DNA of 8,287 nt from the NCBI GenBank assembly GCA_937967725.1, contig CALBSY010000353.1:1-8287 (forward strand), read 5' to 3'. This document shows, piece by piece, positions 5,903 through 8,287 of this stretch. The DNA is from an uncultured Alphaproteobacteria bacterium. Its GTDB lineage: Bacteria; Pseudomonadota; Alphaproteobacteria; Caulobacterales; Aquidulcibacteraceae. The position numbers and the translations under genes were made by a program. The notes beneath the pieces were generated by a model that made no database searches, had not been told where the DNA came from, and saw only the letters and a program-made list of their open reading frames with translations. Each line of letters opens with the position of its first letter. The first letter of the stretch is position 1.

Positions 5903-7008
5903 TGGCGGAAGGATTTGTTGCGCCGGGGTTCGAGCCCGTGCGCGAGGCATTCGACGTTGGTCTAGCCGAAGAACTGGGCGCAGGTTTCGCCGCCATCCGC
6001 GACGGCGAAGTCGTGATCGATATCTGGGGTGGCTGGGCCAATCGCGAGCAAACGCGCCCTTGGGCGCAAGACACCATCGCGCCCGTCTATTCGACGACAA
6101 AGGGCGTCAGCGCCTTCATCGTCGCCATGCTCGCCGACCAGGGCTTGCTCGATTACGAGGCGCCGCTGGCCGCGCTGTGGCCCGCCTTCGGCGCGCACGG
6201 CAAGCACCGCATCACGATCGCGCAAACGCTCGCGCACATGGCCGGCGTGCCGGGCTTCATCGAGCCGATCGATCCCGATCTATGGCTGGATCCGAAGGCG
6301 TGCGCAGACGCAATCGCCGCGCTCGAACCGCTGTGGCCGCCCGGCAGCGCCAGCGGCTATCATCCGATGACTTGGGGCTACATCGCCGGCGAGATCGTCA
6401 TGCGCGCGGCCGAACGTTCACTCGGCACGATGTTGCGCGAAGACATTTGCACGCCGCTCGGCATCGATTTCCAGATCGGTACGCCAGAAAGCGAGCATGC
6501 ACGCGCGGCGGAGATGAAAAAACCGAGCCAGGCCGGTGACTTCGGCGAAATCACACCGCCGCGGAAGGCGGCGTTCTTCTCGCGCTGGGCGGCGCCGGTG
6601 CGCGGCTCGACGCAATGGCGCAAGGTCGAGATTCCTTCCGCCAATGGCCACGGCACGGCGCTCGGAGTCGCGCGTCTCTACGAACTCTACGCTACCGGGG
6701 GCTTGATCGGCGGCGCTCGGGTGCTGAGCCAAGAGGGCTTCGACGCCATGACCAAACGGCGCTGGAAAGGCGACGATCTAGTGCTGCCGTTCAACGTCGA
6801 TTGGCGTACCGGGATCATCGGCAATTCGAACCGTATCTACGGGCCGAACCCTGAAGCGTTCGGGCATTCCGGCGCCGGCGGCTCGGTCGGTTTCGGCGAT
6901 CCGGTCGCCGGCGTGTCCGCCGGCTACGTGGTCAACAAGCAGTCGCATTACATCATGGGCGATCCGCGCTCGCTGAAACTCATCAACGCGCTCTATTCAT
7001 GCCTGTGA
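5902..7008 (+). CDS. Serine hydrolase of the class C beta-lactamase / EstB esterase family
   Basis: This complete 368-residue member of the penicillin-binding/beta-lactamase fold has the three expected motifs: S-x-x-K in YSTTKG (Ser64 nucleophile, Lys67), a Tyr motif YHPMTWG (Tyr153 as likely general base), and HSGAGGS (His322-Ser-Gly) in place of the KTG box. An HxG third motif and the WGGWANREQTRPW stretch near the N-terminus are typical of EstB-like esterases and other broad hydrolases rather than true beta-lactamases. The natural substrate is unknown, and antibiotic resistance should not be assumed. No signal peptide is visible at the chosen ATG, so it is probably cytoplasmic. GGAG lies 8 bases upstream of the start. 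The start overlaps the corrected pdxY stop (TGATG), and the stop overlaps the GT87 start by 10 bases. Confidence 0.92.
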   Translation: MAEGFVAPGFEPVREAFDVGLAEELGAGFAAIRDGEVVIDIWGGWANREQTRPWAQDTIAPVYSTTKGVSAFIVAMLADQGLLDYEAPLAALWPAFGAHGKHRITIAQTLAHMAGVPGFIEPIDPDLWLDPKACADAIAALEPLWPPGSASGYHPMTWGYIAGEIVMRAAERSLGTMLREDICTPLGIDFQIGTPESEHARAAEMKKPSQAGDFGEITPPRKAAFFSRWAAPVRGSTQWRKVEIPSANGHGTALGVARLYELYATGGLIGGARVLSQEGFDAMTKRRWKGDDLVLPFNVDWRTGIIGNSNRIYGPNPEAFGHSGAGGSVGFGDPVAGVSAGYVVNKQSHYIMGDPRSLKLINALYSCL

Positions 7009-8100
7009 GGCGCCGCGTGCTCGCCATCGGCGCGCTCGCTATCGCCATGGCGATCATCGCGACACTGCTTTTCCTGCTGTCGCAAGCTGACGGCTTGCTG
7101 CTTGCGAACGGCCAGCCGGTGTTCGGCGATTACATCTCGTTCTGGAGCGCCGGGCGCGCCGCGCTTGAGGGGCACGCCGCGCGCGTGTACGACGCAGACT
7201 TTCTGTTTGGCTATCATCAAGCCGCCGTGCCTGGCGTCGCCTATGTCGCTCCGTTCAATTCGCCGCCGCCGTTTCTGCTGCTGAACACTGCGCTCGCGGC
7301 ACTATGTTTATGCCGCGCGAAAGCTGGGGCCGGGCGCGCTGATCTTCGCGCTGACGCTGCCGGCGGCGGTTTATCATCTGGGTTCGGTGCAGACCGGCCT
7401 ATACATCGCTGGCGTCTCCGCGCTGGCGTTGCATTGGCTCGATGCGCGGCCGCGCGCGGCCGGCGCGCTGGTCGGCCTGTTGGCGATCAAGCCGCATCTG
7501 GCCATTCTCTGGCCGTTGTTGCTGGCGCTTACAGGCCGCTGGCGCGCGTTCGCCGCCGCGACTGTGAGCACGTTGGTGTTCTGCGTGCTCGCAGGAGCGT
7601 TGCTCGGCTTCGAGCTCTATCCCGCGTTCATCGAGAATCTGACGCGATCGCAGGCGCAAGTCAGCGAAATGCGCATCACTACGCCCGCTTACGCCAGCCT
7701 TTACGCCGGCCTGCTCGGGCTTGGCGCTTCACAGGATCTCGCGATCGCAGCGCACGCCGTCAGCGCTGTTGCCGCGCTAGCGCTGGCGGCCTGGCTGTTC
7801 CTGCGCGGCGGGCGTGAGACGCAAGGCCCGGCGCTGTGCGCGGCAACGCTGCTGATCTCGCCTTATCTGTTTTTCTACGACTTCACACTGCTCGCGGCAG
7901 GGGCCGCCTTGATCGGCGCGCCGCGGGACCGGTTGGAGCTTGCCGCCATCGTGCTGGCATGGGGCGCCGCGCTCTCGCTGCCGCTCGGTTACGTCGCAAC
8001 GTTGCCGTTGTGTCCGCTGGCGGCGTGGTTCGTGCTGATCGCAGCTATGCGGCGCGCAGGAACCGCGGCGCCTCGCCCGGCGCCAGCACCACACAGGTAA
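6999..8100 (+). CDS. GT87/DUF2029 polytopic membrane glycosyltransferase, disrupted by a frame change
   Basis: The first frame (ATG 6999) has an N-terminal membrane helix at about residues 7-28, then FGDYISFWSAGRAALEG (with the Asp-x-x-x-Phe-Trp motif typical of DUF2029), VYD, and APFNSPPPFLLLNTALAAL. After about 7300 that frame becomes Arg/Gly/Ala noise. Family-like sequence resumes in the +1 frame: YVYAARKLGPGALIFALTLPAAV, then GSVQTGLY, LLAIKPHLA, GRWRAFAAA and further helices to TAA at 8098-8100. Both halves belong to one protein. GT87 enzymes transfer sugars, often mannose, from polyprenyl-phosphate donors outside the inner membrane; the acceptor here is unknown. The gap between PPPFLLL and LPAAV seems about 15-20 residues shorter than usual, so the lesion may be a deletion of about one helix. 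It overlaps the serine hydrolase gene by 10 bases. Confidence 0.82.
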
Positions 8101-8287
8101 GCGGCCCGCCGAAACACGCGCCGGTATCAACATTGATGCGGCGAGGTTCGTGATCGGGCTCGAAATCGCGGGTCGGCGTGTGGCCGTGCACGACGAGGAT
8201 GTCTCTCAGTTCCTCCCGCTGCGGCCAACCCTCGGATCTGAAGAAGACTCCAGAGCGCGTCCACCTACGCACTTCGTCGGTGCTATC
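8045..8287 (-). CDS. Metallophosphoesterase, serine/threonine protein phosphatase (PPP) family, C-terminal part
   Basis: About 80 C-terminal residues are visible and the frame is open to the window edge, so the true start lies outside. The sequence EVRRWTRSGVFFRSE, then ILVVHGHTPTRDFEP, RRINVDTGACFGGPLTCVVL and PRFL is typical of the end of bacterial PPP-type phosphatases (PrpA/ApaH-like). The His of HGHTP is a dimetal ligand and N-x-D-T-G-A is the conserved closing motif. The N-terminal metal-binding motifs (GDxHG, GDxxDRG, GNHE) would lie outside the window. The gene ends at TAG (8047-8045), the natural family end. Its last 56 bases overlap the GT87 gene in a tail-to-tail arrangement, with no terminator hairpin visible between the two. 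Confidence 0.85.
   Translation of the reverse strand, partial: DSTDEVRRWTRSGVFFRSEGWPQREELRDILVVHGHTPTRDFEPDHEPRRINVDTGACFGGPLTCVVLAPGEAPRFLRAA

Noticed and set aside
5903..6539. Extension of the pdxY reading frame giving a 497-residue 'fusion' protein
   Set aside because: After codon 259 the translation is low-quality and runs out of frame across the serine hydrolase gene. The correct PdxY end lies in the other frame at 5902.
5902..7008. Antibiotic-resistance beta-lactamase
   Set aside because: The SxxK motif is present, but the third motif is HSG rather than KTG and no signal peptide is visible. This fits EstB-like esterases better.

Overview
The window looks like chromosomal DNA from a GC-rich alphaproteobacterium. 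The evidence is an sdhC-sdhD-sdhA order lying directly downstream of a mesaconyl-CoA hydratase (mch) and a CitE-like (3S)-malyl-CoA thioesterase (mcl2) gene. From memory this matches the layout around the succinate dehydrogenase genes of Rhodobacter sphaeroides. A Caulobacterales/Hyphomonadaceae-like source is possible, but that is only a guess. I see no mobile element, CRISPR array, tRNA or rRNA, and no gene-free stretch longer than 300 bases.

Left half, minus strand, read right to left: mcl2 (5006-4134), a DCC-family (DUF393) thiol-disulfide oxidoreductase-like gene (4081-3632), mch (3635-2595), then after a 94-base gap sdhC (2500-2102), sdhD (2099-1707) and sdhA (1703 leftwards off the window). 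The DCC gene and mch overlap by four bases, and sdhC/sdhD/sdhA are 2-3 bases apart. A reasonable sigma70-like promoter lies in the gap before sdhC. The products belong together metabolically: Mch and Mcl2 handle C5/C4 CoA esters of the ethylmalonyl-CoA type of acetyl-CoA assimilation, whose carbon reaches succinyl-CoA/succinate and malate, and Sdh oxidises succinate into the respiratory quinone pool.

Right half, plus strand: pyridoxal kinase pdxY (5049-5902), a class-C beta-lactamase-fold serine hydrolase (5902-7008) and a GT87/DUF2029 membrane glycosyltransferase (6999-8100). All three overlap at their ends and look like one transcript. The window ends in the 3' part of a minus-strand PPP-type metallophosphoesterase (8287-8045), whose end overlaps the GT87 gene tail to tail by 56 bases.

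The most striking signal is gene integrity rather than a new system. Three of the nine genes carry apparent lesions. sdhA has an in-frame TAG exactly where SdhA proteins have a conserved Trp, and recognisable SdhA sequence continues beyond it. pdxY needs a one-base correction near 5823-5827, after which it ends neatly in TGATG with the next gene. GT87 changes frame near 7297-7311 and may also lack about one membrane helix. Either the assembly has consensus errors or several genes are genuinely damaged, and raw reads would decide.
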